Shown: in pieces, positions 1-10,799 of the stretch
How positions within the stretch are numbered: the stretch's first letter is position 1
Layout of the letters: the number at the start of each line of letters is the position of its first letter
Assembly: GCA_963921195.1 (NCBI GenBank)
Contig: OY992540.1
Coordinates: forward strand, 22,332,262-22,396,261
Length of the DNA: 64,000 nucleotides
Direction: 5' to 3'
Source: Pegoplata infirma
Lineage: Eukaryota > Arthropoda > Insecta > Diptera > Anthomyiidae
The notes under the pieces: model-generated
Databases searched by the model: none
What the model saw: only the letters and a program-made list of their open reading frames with translations
What the model was told of the DNA's origin: nothing
Position numbers and translations under genes: made by a program

Positions 1-359
1 TAAAAAGTAGATTTGTTTGACACTTCTTAACATTGTTAAAATAAATTTCTACTGTTATCTTCGAAAGTTAGTATACACTCAAAAAAAAAAAAATATTGTA
101 AAAACAGTTTAGAAAACCATATAATCTATCAAGGATCTAAAAAATCTTAGATGCGGCAACTTATAACCCGGGAACCCTGTTTGGAACTAATTATTAGGTA
201 ATTTTTTAGGTAACTTTACTAATTTTTTTTTTTGAGTGTATGAAAACCTTTAAGAGTCACTCCCTCCCTCTAAAGAGTCTTCCAAAAGTCAAATAAAAAA
301 AATCAGTCAAATCGGTCCAGCCGTTTGGTTGTAAATAATTTTGGCCAAAAAAAGGGTAA

Positions 360-669
360 AATTTCCTATAGTGCTATGGTGCGATAATTAGAACAAATTT
401 ACCCACAATGGCCTCGTGTGGTGGAGAGCTGTGGATCAGAAATCATATCTCTGCAACCTACACAACGACTGGCGTGTGTGGGTATCACTGGTGCTATCAC
501 ACCGGCCCCCAGGCAGGCCTGGAAGTTTATAGTAAGCCTGTTCGTCAAGAGCACAGCAGCAAAATCGACTCTCAGGTTAAGAGAGTCGCAAATGCTTAAG
601 CAACGCTCTTGGGGAAACTCGAGCATATTAAGTACGGTGGGCGGGACGGAATTGGTACAGGTTAGGTTA
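360..669 (+). pseudogene. R1/LOA-type non-LTR retrotransposon fragment
   Basis: A short relic of the pol region between the reverse transcriptase and RNase H domains. The frame starting near 418 reads QRLACVGITGAITPAP followed by AAKSTLRLRES, a conserved stretch of R1/LOA/I-group retrotransposons. Matching DNA occurs on the minus strand at 14110-14400 and, interrupted, at 45286-45454, so this is one dispersed family. Nothing resembling the RT catalytic core precedes it and RNase H does not follow; similarity fades near 669. It is non-functional, and the clade name is from remembered motifs rather than an alignment. Confidence 0.7.
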
Positions 670-804
670 GGGTGGCGGTGTACGATTTACACCTCGCATA
701 AACCTTGTGGTCCATAGCGATACCAGAAAACTTTTTTTCTTTTTTCGCTAACGGCGCAAGTTAAATATGTTCAAATTCATTGCGAATCTCTTTACACAGA
801 AAGA

Positions 805-1110
805 ATTGAAAACGAATTTCAATCAACAAAAACGCGGATTCAATCAATTTTTTGATTGAAACTCCTCCAATCAACAAAATTGTTATACCAATCAACAAGT
901 TAATAGCTGTTTAATTGAATATTTTTTCAATCAAACTTTTTTCGATTTTGATCAAAAATTTGATCAATTTTTTATTTTTAGTCAATCAAAATAATGATTG
1001 GTTATGGCAAAAAATCCAATTACTAATGTAATAAGTATAATTATTTAGTAATTGACTTTTTAAATATATTCAATTAAAAATGTTATTGTTTCAATCAATG
1101 AATAATTCAA
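805..1110. repeat. Subterminal repeat block at left transposon end
   Basis: At least seven copies of CAATCAA or its complement TTGATTG occur here in both orientations, together with TTTTGATCAAAAA. Related motifs reappear inside the opposite end (10655-10760: AGTCAATG, ATGATTGACTT, TTTTTGATCAA). Arrays like this serve as transposase or accessory-protein binding sites in CACTA elements; that role is inferred here. Confidence 0.5.
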
Positions 1111-2156
1111 AATATCTCATTATTTCATTGAACATGTAACTAAATCATGAAAGTTACCTGTAAGCAATTTAAATGAAAACACCATTAATAATTTTATTGA
1201 AATTTTATTTGTATGAAAGGAAAATAAGTTGACAATTTTGTTATAAACAAAAAAAAAAACACTATACAAACCATTCTGGTTAAGAGTCATATAAAAATAA
1301 AAATTAAAATTAAAAAAAAAAATAACAATTCAATTCAATTCATTTAGATAATAACATAAATAAATACGTTTTTATTTTAAAAAGCTTAAGAAAATATGTA
1401 TATCCGTACCTTGTTTTTAGGAAATATTTGTTTTGGGTTATAATTCTTGAAAAACAATTTTATAAAAATGTTTGTGTGATTATGGAAATGTCCATGTTAA
1501 AAAAATGTTTTTAAACAAAAAAATAATTAGAAAACAGTTCACATTTTCGACCCTTATTTAGCAAAATGTCCGTTGGTCCCACCCAATAGTTTTTGATAGT
1601 TTAAAAATCTTTAAAAGGAAACATACGTAACTAGAATCAAATTTGTTTTTTTATCTATTAGTATGTTTTCATCCATTTTAAGATTGGATATTAGAAATTA
1701 TTAAAAGTATTTAAAAAAAGTATCAATTCTATTTCGTTGCTATCTCTTTAAAAGCTAAAAAAAAATAATTTAACATTAACTTGTTTGGCGACCGAATGCA
1801 AATTGGGTAGTTGCCAATTTTGTTTTTTGATAGGTAGTCAACTTTGACATTACACGGGCAATGTGCATTTGGTCGTCAAATAAGTTGAACGATTTTTCAC
1901 TCGTCTGATGTGGCCTTAAAGTGTGCATAAAATTTGTTTTTCTATGAAAATTTCGATAGCTTCAAACAATAATTTTGAATTTATGCAAATTCAAAAAGAA
2001 AAACACTAATAAATATGATTAACAAGTTTTAGAAAACTTGATTTCTGAAATGCAATTTAATTTTCTAAAATTGAATTGATTTCATTGCAATAACAGTAAA
2101 ATTTTTAAAGTTTACATTCTATACAGACTTTTTTAAAACGCAATTGACAACTTTTA

Positions 2157-2483
2157 AGGGCTTGTTACTCAACTGGTATCGCAACAAAAGTTGCAGTAAC
2201 AAAATAGCTATTCATTTTTGTTATGTATATGGTGTTATGCCATATTCACATACATATTTTTAAACTAGTTTAAGTACTTAAACATGTTTATGCACCTTAA
2301 CAAGTTAAAATTTAAACATGTTTAAGTGGTTAAACATGGTTTAAAAAATGAATGCGAATTTGGTATTTCATGTAAACGATTATTGAACGAATTAACACCT
2401 TACGTGAAAATATAATGCATTTTGATTGTCACGTAAGACCTTACTTGTTGCTTGCTTACTTTACCAGTTGAGTAACGAGCCCT
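2157..2483. mobile_element. PIF/Harbinger-like MITE
   Basis: A 327-bp noncoding element with inverted ends: AGGGCTTGTTACTCAACTGG on the left, and a right end whose complement starts AGGGCTCGTTACTCAACTGG. The trinucleotide TTA flanks it at 2154-2156 and 2484-2486. TWA duplications and G-rich ends are typical of PIF/Harbinger non-autonomous elements. The interior has palindromic GTTTAA motifs. It lies within the proposed large transposon, so it is younger than that element. Confidence 0.7.
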
Positions 2484-3176
2484 TTAAAATATAATTAATT
2501 ATCAAGCTTATTCATTTCTGGTCATAATTTTGTTCCGTGTACAAGAAATACACCATTAAATATATCGGTGCCTTACGATAAATTTTTTGTGACCACTAAT
2601 TTTATTTGTTTTTGCCATCTCTAAGTGTCAAATTATTTATAACGTGAAAAATAATTTATTTTATTTTAATTTCATTGAATTTATTAAAATTTTAAAATTA
2701 AAAAGTAAATTAATATATTTTAAAATAAAACATTTAAAATGTTTCAATTATACTGCTTGATTACGCCTGGTATTGTTATGCCTCAACCATGGCCAACTCC
2801 TTAATTTTAGAGGATAAGGAAAATTCATCAAACCTGAGCACAAATTCCCAATATGGTACTTTTGTTGTGTTGGCTTGATAGTTGGTGTGCTCATCTATGT
2901 AGTTGCAATTTGTTACTACAAATTTAAACTACATTAAAAATATTGGATATTCCCCAATAAGACGCCATTGCTGGGGTATGGATAATGATGACAATATGGG
3001 ATAAGAATTTGATCAAAGTTTGAAAATTAAACAAACATAAAGACCGAAACTTTGAAAGTCCTATGCTATCATTGATGTGGCGTACGTAAAAAAAACGTAA
3101 AAATTACAGGTAACAAATTGTTTCTTTATTTTTGTAAGATGTGTTTCTCTATGGTAAGATGTTTCTTTATAGTTAT

Positions 3177-3392
3177 TAGGGTGGGTCAATTTATACGTCT
3201 ACAAAATAAAAACCGGAAAAATTTAATTTTTGTTAGCTTTTGGAATTAGTTGGGAATATAAAATAAGAGATGTAAACATGACCATATATTATTTCATATG
3301 TGATATGATTATGCGTTTTTTACTTGGAAAGCTAAAAACATAATCCCCTAAGGTTTTTACTTTTTTCATGTGGTACAAATTGACCCAACCTA
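3177..3392. mobile_element. Short inverted-repeat element
   Basis: About 216 bp bounded by TAGGGTGGGTCAATTT and its near complement AAATTGACCCAACCTA. No coding potential. The flanking 8-mers (ATAGTTAT and ATACGTTG) match poorly, so a target duplication is not convincing. The TAGGGTGG end resembles hAT-type ends. Confidence 0.45.
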
Positions 3393-3464
3393 ATACGTTG
3401 AATTATGCAGCTCATTGTTTTGTTTCGTCTTAAAAAAAAATATTTACTATTTCCAATTGCATAT

Positions 3465-5065
3465 CAGAAACCACACCATTTCCAATTATATTTTACAAAT
3501 TTCCAAATGTATTTAAAAATTTGTCAATGAATTTTAAATTTACATAAATATATTTTAAAGAATGCAAATATATTTTAAAATTTTCCAAATATGTATATTG
3601 TAAAATTGTCCAAATGTTTTTTTTTTTTTTTTGTGATAAAAATTGTCCAAATACAATTTAAATGTTATTCAGAATTACTCAAATGTAATTCAGAATTATC
3701 CAAATGCATTTCAATATACATTGAGGAACTTTTTTAATACATACTAGGGTGGTTCATAAAAACAAAAGTTGGATTTTTGTATGGGAAAATAACACGTGCT
3801 TTTTTTCAGAAATTTTCATTAAGGTTTAGGGGTCATATATGAACCAGCGAAACACATGTCGACAATTTTGAAATACCACTGGACAATTTAAAATACATTT
3901 GAACAATATTGAAACAAATATGTACAATAGGGTGGCACTAATAATGACTTCTTTCGAATTTCGTCAATCGCCAAACAATTATGCTTGTTTTTGTCTAAAA
4001 ACTCAATGTTATAATTTTCAGCCAAATTAACAATTTTAACCCGTTCCGCTAGGGGGGTTAAAGTTTATACCTACAAATAAAAATTCCATACAAACCACAC
4101 AAATTTTTTTAGATTTTTTATTTTTTATTATTATTTAACTTGATTAGCTTTTATTACCGACAAACAATATTACTTTGGTGGGATAAGGCATTCAGCTTTA
4201 AAATTGACTTCGAGAAAAAATTTGTAGTCGTTGGGGTCCTATTCTAAAAATTTCTTTTTTTTTTTTGTTTTGACAAGAAAAGATATAGGTTGTTATGTTG
4301 CTTTTATTGATATATATTGATATACAAAATATTATTTCTATCTAAAATGTATCAAAAAAAGCAAAAAATACGAAAATGCAAAATTCGAAAAAAATAATTT
4401 CCCAGAAAATTTCTCGGAACAGATTTTTATTACAATTGATTCTTGAATATATTTTTCGGTAATCACAACAAAATTTGCTATTTAAAATAATTGCTTTCGG
4501 TATAATTTTTTTGCTGGGTTTTTGTGTTACTACATAAAATTTTAGAAAATGGTAAAAACTACCTTTTTTGTTTTTTTTGATAAGTTTTTAGAACACGATA
4601 AAGATGTCACAGATAGGAATAAAATTTTTGAATGTATATTATTAAAACCAACATAACTAAAATCTTTTTTTATCAAAACTAAAAAAAAAATTAAAATTTT
4701 TTATAGTAGGACCCGAACGGCCACAAATTTTTTTTTTAAATCAAGCCTTATTTCATCAAAATACATTTTTTATCGTTAATAAGCTAATTCATTAAAAAAA
4801 AAATGAAAACAAAATTTTGGTTTGTATGGATTTTTTTTGGGGCAAAACTTCAACCCCACATCGGCACGGTTTAATATTGTCTGATTTGGCTAAAAATTTG
4901 AATATAGAGTTTTAAAACCTGGCGATCGACGAAATTCGAAAAAGTCATTATTCCTGCCACCCTAATGGCCAATTTTTAAAAACATTTGGACAATTTTTGA
5001 AATACATTTAAATTACATTTTGACAATTTTAAAATACATTTGGAAATTGGAAATGGTATAGTGTC
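3465..5065. repeat. Imperfect inverted repeat, host of a foldback insertion
   Basis: The left side (from ACACCATTTCCAATT near 3472) and the right side (ending AATTGGAAATGGTATAGTGT near 5062) are diverged complements. They are rich in TCCAAATGTATTT and its complement AAATACATTTGGA. The centre is occupied by the foldback element at 3928-4964. There is no gene inside. Confidence 0.5.
3928..4964. mobile_element. Foldback element with TAGGGTGGCA ends
   Basis: About 1.04 kb, beginning TAGGGTGGCACTAATAATGA and ending with a near complement (TCATTATTCCTGCCACCCTA). The two halves are complementary over much of their length: the segment with TTCGTCAATCGCCA near 3960 pairs with the one at 4920-4940. 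Flanking 8-mers ATGTACAA and ATGGCCAA agree at six positions, a possible decayed hAT-type duplication. No protein is encoded; it would be mobilised in trans. Confidence 0.55.
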
Positions 5066-5525
5066 TATAGAAATCCAATTACAGTAAAAAGTTATCAAGT
5101 ATTTTTGTAATACTAAAATCATTTTTGAGACCATCAGAAGAATTTTAAAAATGTTTAAATTATTTTTTTGATTTAAAATATAAATAAAAAAAACTTTTGT
5201 TTCTACGACGAATTTTTTCACTTTTTTAAATTAAAATATAAATCGAAAAAAACGAACTTCGTTTGGACATTTTGCAAAATAATAGCCACCCTTATTGCAA
5301 ATAATTAAAATAAAAGTTTTTAAAACTTTTTAATCTATAAAGCTACTATATAATATATTGAAAGATTTGTTTTTTTTAACAAAAAACAAAATTAAAAAAA
5401 CAAAATAACTATTTGATATCACAACAGTTCAATAGAATTGTCTACAACATTGAAAAATTTAAAGCTTGTTCTTTGGAAAGGCGAACTTAGATTCTATCAG
5501 TTTATGAATTGACATTTCAATCAGT

Positions 5526-7907
5526 TTATGAATTGACATTTAAATTCAAAATTTCATTTTTAACTGTTAGAATTTTTGGAAATTTTTTTTTAAGTGGAAC
5601 TTCATACAAAAAGTCTTGCAAGAAACTATAAAATATTTCCGATTCCTCGGGATACTGCAAATTAAAAACATAAAAGATTTTAAAAAGTGTATCAATGGCG
5701 TTTAAAATTGTTAAAAAGGGGAATTGAAGGTCATCGAAAAAAACTGATATAGACTTAATATTACCCGGAACTCCAACAATTAGTAGTTTTGGTTGAATAT
5801 TTCTGTTTTGTAATTTAAGCAGCTTTAATTTGGCATCCAATTCTTCGGGTGTTGGAGACATAATTGCAAATGAGTCTTGCGAATCAATAATTGTATGTTT
5901 TTTTTTATACTTTGCACCAATTTCGTCTGATGCAGCTCTTAGCTGGGGAGGAAACATATAATGCAAATACCATACAATGTAAAAAGTTTTTGACTCTATT
6001 TAAAAGAAGAAATATAGAATTACAATTTTATTTATAAAATTGTTTTAAATAACTACCTGAATTAGCAAAGACAATTGGTTTGTTCATCTCTCTTAAAACA
6101 GCAGGATTGTTGATTTTGGATTTCAAATAAGACAAAATTTTATCTTCACAAAATGACCATCTGGCTTTTAAATCTTTCGCCATTGGATATTTTAAGTTAA
6201 AGTCTATATTAATCTGCATGTACAATGTATTTAAAAAAAAAATTAAAAATTGTTTAAACAAAAAAAAAAAAGTTTCTTACCAAATGAATACCTGATGGTT
6301 TCGTATACTGTGGCCATAGTTCTAAAAATTGTTTTGTAGACTGAGACTCTTGCATTTGTTTAAAGCGGTACTGCGCACACTGTGACCAATAAATATCAAA
6401 CTCTTCAGCAGTAATGTTTTCGTCTTTTAAACACTTTAAAGCATTAGCATAGTTTTCTTCAGGTTCAGATGAATTCCCTAGATGTGTATAATAAAAAAGT
6501 AGTTGTTGTAATATGTTAATTTTACTTGTATAAGATGTCAATAATAATAATTCATAGATTTTCAATTGACTTGAGCATTTCGTTTTTTTATACCCTAGTG
6601 GTAGAGGGTAAATATACTAAGTTTTTCATTCCATTTGTAACTCATCGAAATATCGGTATGAGACTCCATTAAGTATATTTATTATTGATCAGTGATCGAT
6701 TGTAAGACATTCTATTGATGTCCGTCTGTCTGTTAAATTTTTTTTTTCGGGAATTTTTTTTTTTCTCAAAAGTATTTTTGTTTTTTTAAATAAAGTTTTT
6801 TGCAAAATTACTTTTTACATACATTGGGCAAGGCCAATTTTTTTTTTTTATTTTTTTTTTTCTTTAACCAATATTCACGGGATGCCCCCTACTGATGCTG
6901 TGCAAATTTTTGGCACATGTGAGTCGTTTTTAAAAACCAAAATAGGCAAGTAAATTTGAAAAATTCTATGCGATGTATTTTTATGATTATTGTAAAAAAT
7001 AGATTTTAAAATCTCGATTCTTTCTAATTAAAATAAAATGGCTTTTTTTTAATTAAAAAAATTTTAGATTTTTAAAATTAAAAATGAGATTAACATACTA
7101 ATTTTCTTTGGGAAAATTAAAGAAAAAAAGAAAATTAAACTTACCAAATGAACCATCTTCTTCCGGCTTTACATTTTTTACTTTTAAAATTCCGTTTTGA
7201 ATTCTTTTTAAATTGGCTATCTTATTGTAAAGTTTTCCTCGTTTTCCTATATTATAGTATTCCTTTAAAAACGAAATAGTTATTGAATAATAAAGTTTTA
7301 GAAAAAAGCATTTAAACTAATACATTAATTTATACTTACGATTTTTTCTGTTGGAAAAAGAGAACAAATTTCTTTTTCAAATTCTGTGCACTTGGTTAAT
7401 GAACATTCAATATCATTTTCTATTAAAAATGTTGCAATAGTGTTTATAAGCTGCATTCTTTGCTCATCATAAATGGCATTGTGTTGTTTGAAATACTTTT
7501 TAATCATTTGGCCACTTTTTGTTTTCTGAAGTATATATGTTACAGATGTCTCTTGCCCCAATTTTTTTTCATTCTCTTTACTGCTTTTGCTTGAAGATGG
7601 TTTTACACTTTCAACAATTTGCACTTCATTTGTTTTTGGTTTTAAGCTGGCTTTATAGCGTTTTAAATTTAACTCAAACATCGCCTCGTCACCAGCGTGA
7701 ACGTTGCTAAAAATTTTTCTTATGTGATGTGACTGTAATGCTGGTAAAACTTCTACAGAAATACGTTGGTCTGAAATATATTTTTTTTAACTTTTTGTGA
7801 AAAAAAAAAAAATATGTTTTCTTACCATAAAGCAGTTGGTATAGATGTTGGAGTTTCCACGAAGTTAGTAAGGTATTAAGTTCCACATCAGCAATTTCTC
7901 CTTCCAT
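5526..7907 (-). CDS. SAM-like transposon accessory protein (gene 2)
   Basis: Six exons on the minus strand: 7907-7826, 7770-7340, 7262-7145, 6477-6281, 6213-6057, 5995-5526. All introns are GT-AG, their phases match (1,0,1,0,1), and the total of 1455 bp gives 484 residues. Residues about 10-60 (LLTSWKLQHLYQLLY, then RISVEVLPALQSHHIRKIF) look like a SAM-type helical domain. The middle is charged. The C-terminal third has WYLHYMFPPQ, DSQDSF, PKLLIVGV and AIDTLFKIFYVFNLQYP, which I recall from large families of uncharacterised animal proteins that also start with a SAM-like domain. Short introns (55-77 bp) suit a fly, except intron 3 (667 bp), which holds a DINE-like insertion. The ATG is 9 bp beyond the upstream transposase stop. 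It may bind transposon DNA or the transposase, as TNPA does in plant En/Spm; that function is inferred. No frame disruption was found. Confidence 0.75.
6583..6760 (+). repeat. DINE-1/INE-1-like fragment in intron 3
   Basis: It starts ATACCCTAGTGGTAGAGGGT and runs through the GATCAGTGATCGATT and GTCCGTCTGTCTG blocks typical of the family. It accounts for part of the extra length of intron 3 of gene 2 (the other introns are under 80 bp). Sequence up to about 6950 is low-complexity T-rich DNA of unclear origin. Confidence 0.7.
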
Positions 7908-7916
7908 TTTAAGTTT

Positions 7917-10301
7917 TTAGTATATGGTTTTGTAAAATTCCTTCAATTTAATGAAGGTTTGCCCTTGCGTTGTTTTTAAAATTTGCACAGGTGGTCCAAC
8001 GATATCTGTTAAATTCAGAATATCGTAATTAGTCGAAATTATACCACTTTCAAATGCTGCATAGTGGTTATTATAAGTGGTAGTCATATTTTTACAGCAA
8101 AGAAAAATTTTATTGGCTGTGGTTTTTACAATTAAACAAATTTCAAAAATTTTAAAATCACCAGAAAATGTTGACACAAAATGATCGACACTGTAAGTGT
8201 ATCCCCAAATCTCAGCCTTTGAATACATTGTAAAGGAACTGATTGGAATTTGTAACCGTTTACTAATTATTTCTTCAATATCGTCGTTTAAATAAGGATT
8301 TTTTAAAATAATATCTTCACGTTTTTCGTTTTTTAACAAAAAATTTGCAAAAACCATTTGTTGCTTGTATGCAAAACTAATGGGTATATTTTTCCTAGAC
8401 GTTATGACATGAGCATAAATTTTAAACTGCTTATGCTTACCCTCATACTTAAAGCTCCACAAATGTCTTAGTGGACCCGACTTTCTCATTATTAGTGCAT
8501 AGTGGGTAAGAAAATGAAATTTGGGAGTTAAATTTTTTTTAAATAATAATCGATAGTTTTCATTTAGTTTTTCGGTTTTTAGCTTTATATTGTTTATTAA
8601 AGCGTCAGTTATTTCGAAACATAAAATATCATCAATAAGTTCGAAAAAATTTAGTAAAAATGTCCAAACTTCATCCCCGTGTGAAATAAACTCTCCAAAC
8701 AGTATGGGAAAATAGCTACAAAAACAAAGCATCTGCTTTGCTGACATTTTTAATTTTCTACTTTTAATTTCCATATCAGTTACTTTTAATTTTTCGTTTC
8801 CTTTGTCATGTTTTTCATATGAAAAACTTTCGAGCCTGTTGTTTAAAATATCAATTGAAAAATACTTCATTTTGTATATAAAATAATTAAGAGCTTCACA
8901 CACAACGTTATGACATATTCCCTCGAAGAAATCGTGCATAACGTCAACGATAAAGTTTTCCGTGCAATGAAAACTAGGAAGGCTATTGAAAGCACAATCA
9001 GTACTAATGCCAGTTGGTGCAGATAACTGGCCATCAATAGCTTCTCTGTAGTTGATACGGTTCCTTACAATATTTTGATTTGATACATTTGCCTGCTGAG
9101 AATCTGATTTTTTCATTAAGCAAAATCTGCAAAAGTAGTGTGCTGAGAATGATTTAGAAAATCCTAATGTAACATTGAGCCCAAGATTGTCTCCCAGCAA
9201 AAGACCCATTATAAAGTGGACGGTTTTCAATCCCTCTTTGGTTTTTAACTCAATTCCGTTGACTTCTAATTTTTTTAAAGTGTTGACTAATGGAACGTAG
9301 CATTTATTGCCATACAGTTTGACATCTGCAGTTTTAACTGAACAAGCTAAATATACTTCATCCTGTTTTGAGGATTTCATTGGCAGACAAGGAAAACTAT
9401 AATAGAAGTTGCACATTGAGTGTCTATTTGACTTGGGACCAATGGCATTATTAATTCCAAAATCGTCCCCGTAAAGAAAAAAAGGAATTGTTATTTGTTG
9501 TGGGTATAAACTTCTTTTTTGGCGCCACAATTCTCCCTGTACAAAATTTTTAAAGTTTTTATCATTTTCCAAGTTTTCCATATGTGTTAAAACATCATCT
9601 ATTAAGTTATTTTGTTCGAAAATACATTTAAATTGATATTCTAATGGCATAATTATGCCATTAGAGGAAGGATTGTTACAAATATTAAATGGTTCAACCT
9701 CCCCTATAATCCCACAATCTTTCATTGTTTTTTTTAATTTGAATTCAGTTTTTACATTTGAAAAAACATCTTTAGCATCACTAAGGACCTCAAATAAAGT
9801 TTTTTCAGTAAAACTGCTTTGGGTAACGCAGTCTCCAACAAAATCAAGGACAGGAGTTAATATTAATTCCTCAACATGTTTTTTTATGATAAAAATGTCT
9901 GAATGTGCAAAATTGCTATAAGAATTTAACTGCACCATAAACTTGGTGACGAAGAGATGTAATTCCTGGACTTTTTCTTTATAGCAAAAATCAATGTGTG
10001 TTTCAACCACTGGAACAGATTGGTCATAAGTATTAACTTCGGGAACACTTGATATGTCACACTCAATACTGGTGACAACATTTTCAGAGTTTTCGGGAAT
10101 AGCATTATTTTGTGTTTTTTTATTGTGGTTCATTAGATGGCGTTTAAAAGAGAATTTTTTTTTGAATTTTTGGTAACACTTTCCAATTGTGCACTCAAAT
10201 ACTATTCCTGGGCATTGTTTTTCGTGCTTATTTAAATGGATCATATATAACGCAACGCCACTCAATTTTTCTTCGCAATAAAAACAAGTAATGGTATCCA
10301 T
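7917..10301 (-). CDS. CACTA-like (TNPD/tnp2-type) transposase, gene 1
   Basis: Uninterrupted 794-residue ORF and the clearest protein in the window. Two C2H2 fingers open it: C6-C9-H22-H26 and C37-C42-H55-H59, probably for DNA binding. The central part follows, in order, the remembered layout of plant CACTA transposases: YGDDFGINNAIG (D279/D280), FYYSFPCLP (299-307), YGNKCYVPLVNTL, GLLLGDNLGLN (D371), CRFC (391-394) and VDVMHDFFEGIC (D457, E460). The C-terminus has FKYEGKHKQFK (617-627). I infer a DDE nuclease with D279/280, D371 and a downstream E; the exact E is not settled. It acts in the nucleus, cutting element ends. The start is the first ATG before finger 1. A donor-like GAAG/GTGAGC lies at 10315-10306, just upstream. 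Gene 2 follows 9 bp after the stop. It could belong to another DDE group with similar motif order. Confidence 0.75.
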   Translation of the reverse strand: MDTITCFYCEEKLSGVALYMIHLNKHEKQCPGIVFECTIGKCYQKFKKKFSFKRHLMNHNKKTQNNAIPENSENVVTSIECDISSVPEVNTYDQSVPVVETHIDFCYKEKVQELHLFVTKFMVQLNSYSNFAHSDIFIIKKHVEELILTPVLDFVGDCVTQSSFTEKTLFEVLSDAKDVFSNVKTEFKLKKTMKDCGIIGEVEPFNICNNPSSNGIIMPLEYQFKCIFEQNNLIDDVLTHMENLENDKNFKNFVQGELWRQKRSLYPQQITIPFFLYGDDFGINNAIGPKSNRHSMCNFYYSFPCLPMKSSKQDEVYLACSVKTADVKLYGNKCYVPLVNTLKKLEVNGIELKTKEGLKTVHFIMGLLLGDNLGLNVTLGFSKSFSAHYFCRFCLMKKSDSQQANVSNQNIVRNRINYREAIDGQLSAPTGISTDCAFNSLPSFHCTENFIVDVMHDFFEGICHNVVCEALNYFIYKMKYFSIDILNNRLESFSYEKHDKGNEKLKVTDMEIKSRKLKMSAKQMLCFCSYFPILFGEFISHGDEVWTFLLNFFELIDDILCFEITDALINNIKLKTEKLNENYRLLFKKNLTPKFHFLTHYALIMRKSGPLRHLWSFKYEGKHKQFKIYAHVITSRKNIPISFAYKQQMVFANFLLKNEKREDIILKNPYLNDDIEEIISKRLQIPISSFTMYSKAEIWGYTYSVDHFVSTFSGDFKIFEICLIVKTTANKIFLCCKNMTTTYNNHYAAFESGIISTNYDILNLTDIVGPPVQILKTTQGQTFIKLKEFYKTIY

Positions 10302-10305
10302 ATTT

Positions 10306-10315
10306 GCTCACCTTC
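10306..10315 (-). promoter_or_regulatory. Candidate 5' splice site before transposase ATG
   Basis: Read on the minus strand this is GAAG/GTGAGC, close to the consensus MAG/GTRAGT, with the GT at 10311-10310. If joined to an acceptor before gene 2 (for example TTGAAG/G at 7941), it would remove the entire transposase ORF and place gene 2 first in the message. Function is inferred. Confidence 0.45.
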
Positions 10316-10787
10316 TTCAAACAGCTACACACTTCAAATATTTCACTTTTTTTGTAATATATATAAATCTTTATTTAATTTAATTGTTATTTTCTTTTTT
10401 TCTTAAAAGTTTTTCACTAACGCACGCGCTTAAACAAATTTCAGATTTTTTTTAAGTTTGCCGGTAAAATGGAAAAAAATATGTATACGCATTTTTCTGC
10501 CTCGTTAACGAATGACAAAATTACGAAGAAATGCTCATTATTGTAAGTGTTGTCCACATTAAAAAGAAATTAACCGCTTATTTTGTACATTTTTTCAATT
10601 TATGTAGCCAAATAAATTAAAGCGATCAAAAAATTTGGTATGTTGAAACATTGTAATTCGACAGTCAATGAAATTAACAAAAAATGCTTGAAAACTTTAA
10701 CTTTTGAGCAAAACAATGATTGACTTTCTGGTCTTTTTTTGATCAATAGATTTAATTGAAAATTATAAGCCAATAATTTTTTGTGTG
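10316..10787 (-). promoter_or_regulatory. Upstream region of the transposon genes
   Basis: No gene here. On the minus strand a TATA-like stretch, TTTATATATATTA, lies near 10355-10368, about 55-65 bp before the transposase ATG, and could set transcription start. Farther out the subterminal GATTGA/TTGATCAA motifs lead to the putative right terminus at 10787. Confidence 0.3.
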
Positions 10788-10799
10788 TAATATTCTAAG

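Larger units (their letters stand above)
795..10787 (-). mobile_element. Putative autonomous CACTA-like two-gene transposon
   Basis: Proposed boundaries of the element carrying the genes at 7917-10301 and 5526-7907. The left end begins CACAGAAAGAATT (795) and the reverse complement of the right end begins CACACAAAAAATT (10787), 11 of 13 identical. Both ends are flanked by TA (793-794 and 10788-10789). Inside each end lie repeated motifs such as TTGATCAA, GATTGA and CAATCAA, a common feature of CACTA-type ends. CAC termini and a 2-bp duplication fit the CACTA/Mirage/Chapaev group. About 4.7 kb of noncoding DNA at the left contains later insertions (2157-2483, 3177-3392, 3465-5065). The boundaries are inference: the repeats are short and imperfect, and no empty site is visible. 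Confidence 0.45.

Noticed and set aside
3930..4964. Palindromes as assembly artefacts
   Set aside because: Arms are diverged and have unequal insertions, as expected of real old inverted repeats rather than duplicated reads.
5941..5966. CCTCCCCAG near 5950 as the acceptor of the last exon of gene 2
   Set aside because: It would shift the frame. The upstream TTTCTTCTTTTAAATAG (5996) keeps the frame and retains the family-typical YMFPPQ.
5526..7681. Separate short minus-strand ORFs as several small genes
   Set aside because: They join into one gene: each runs into a clear GT donor or from an AG acceptor, phases match, and the total is divisible by three.
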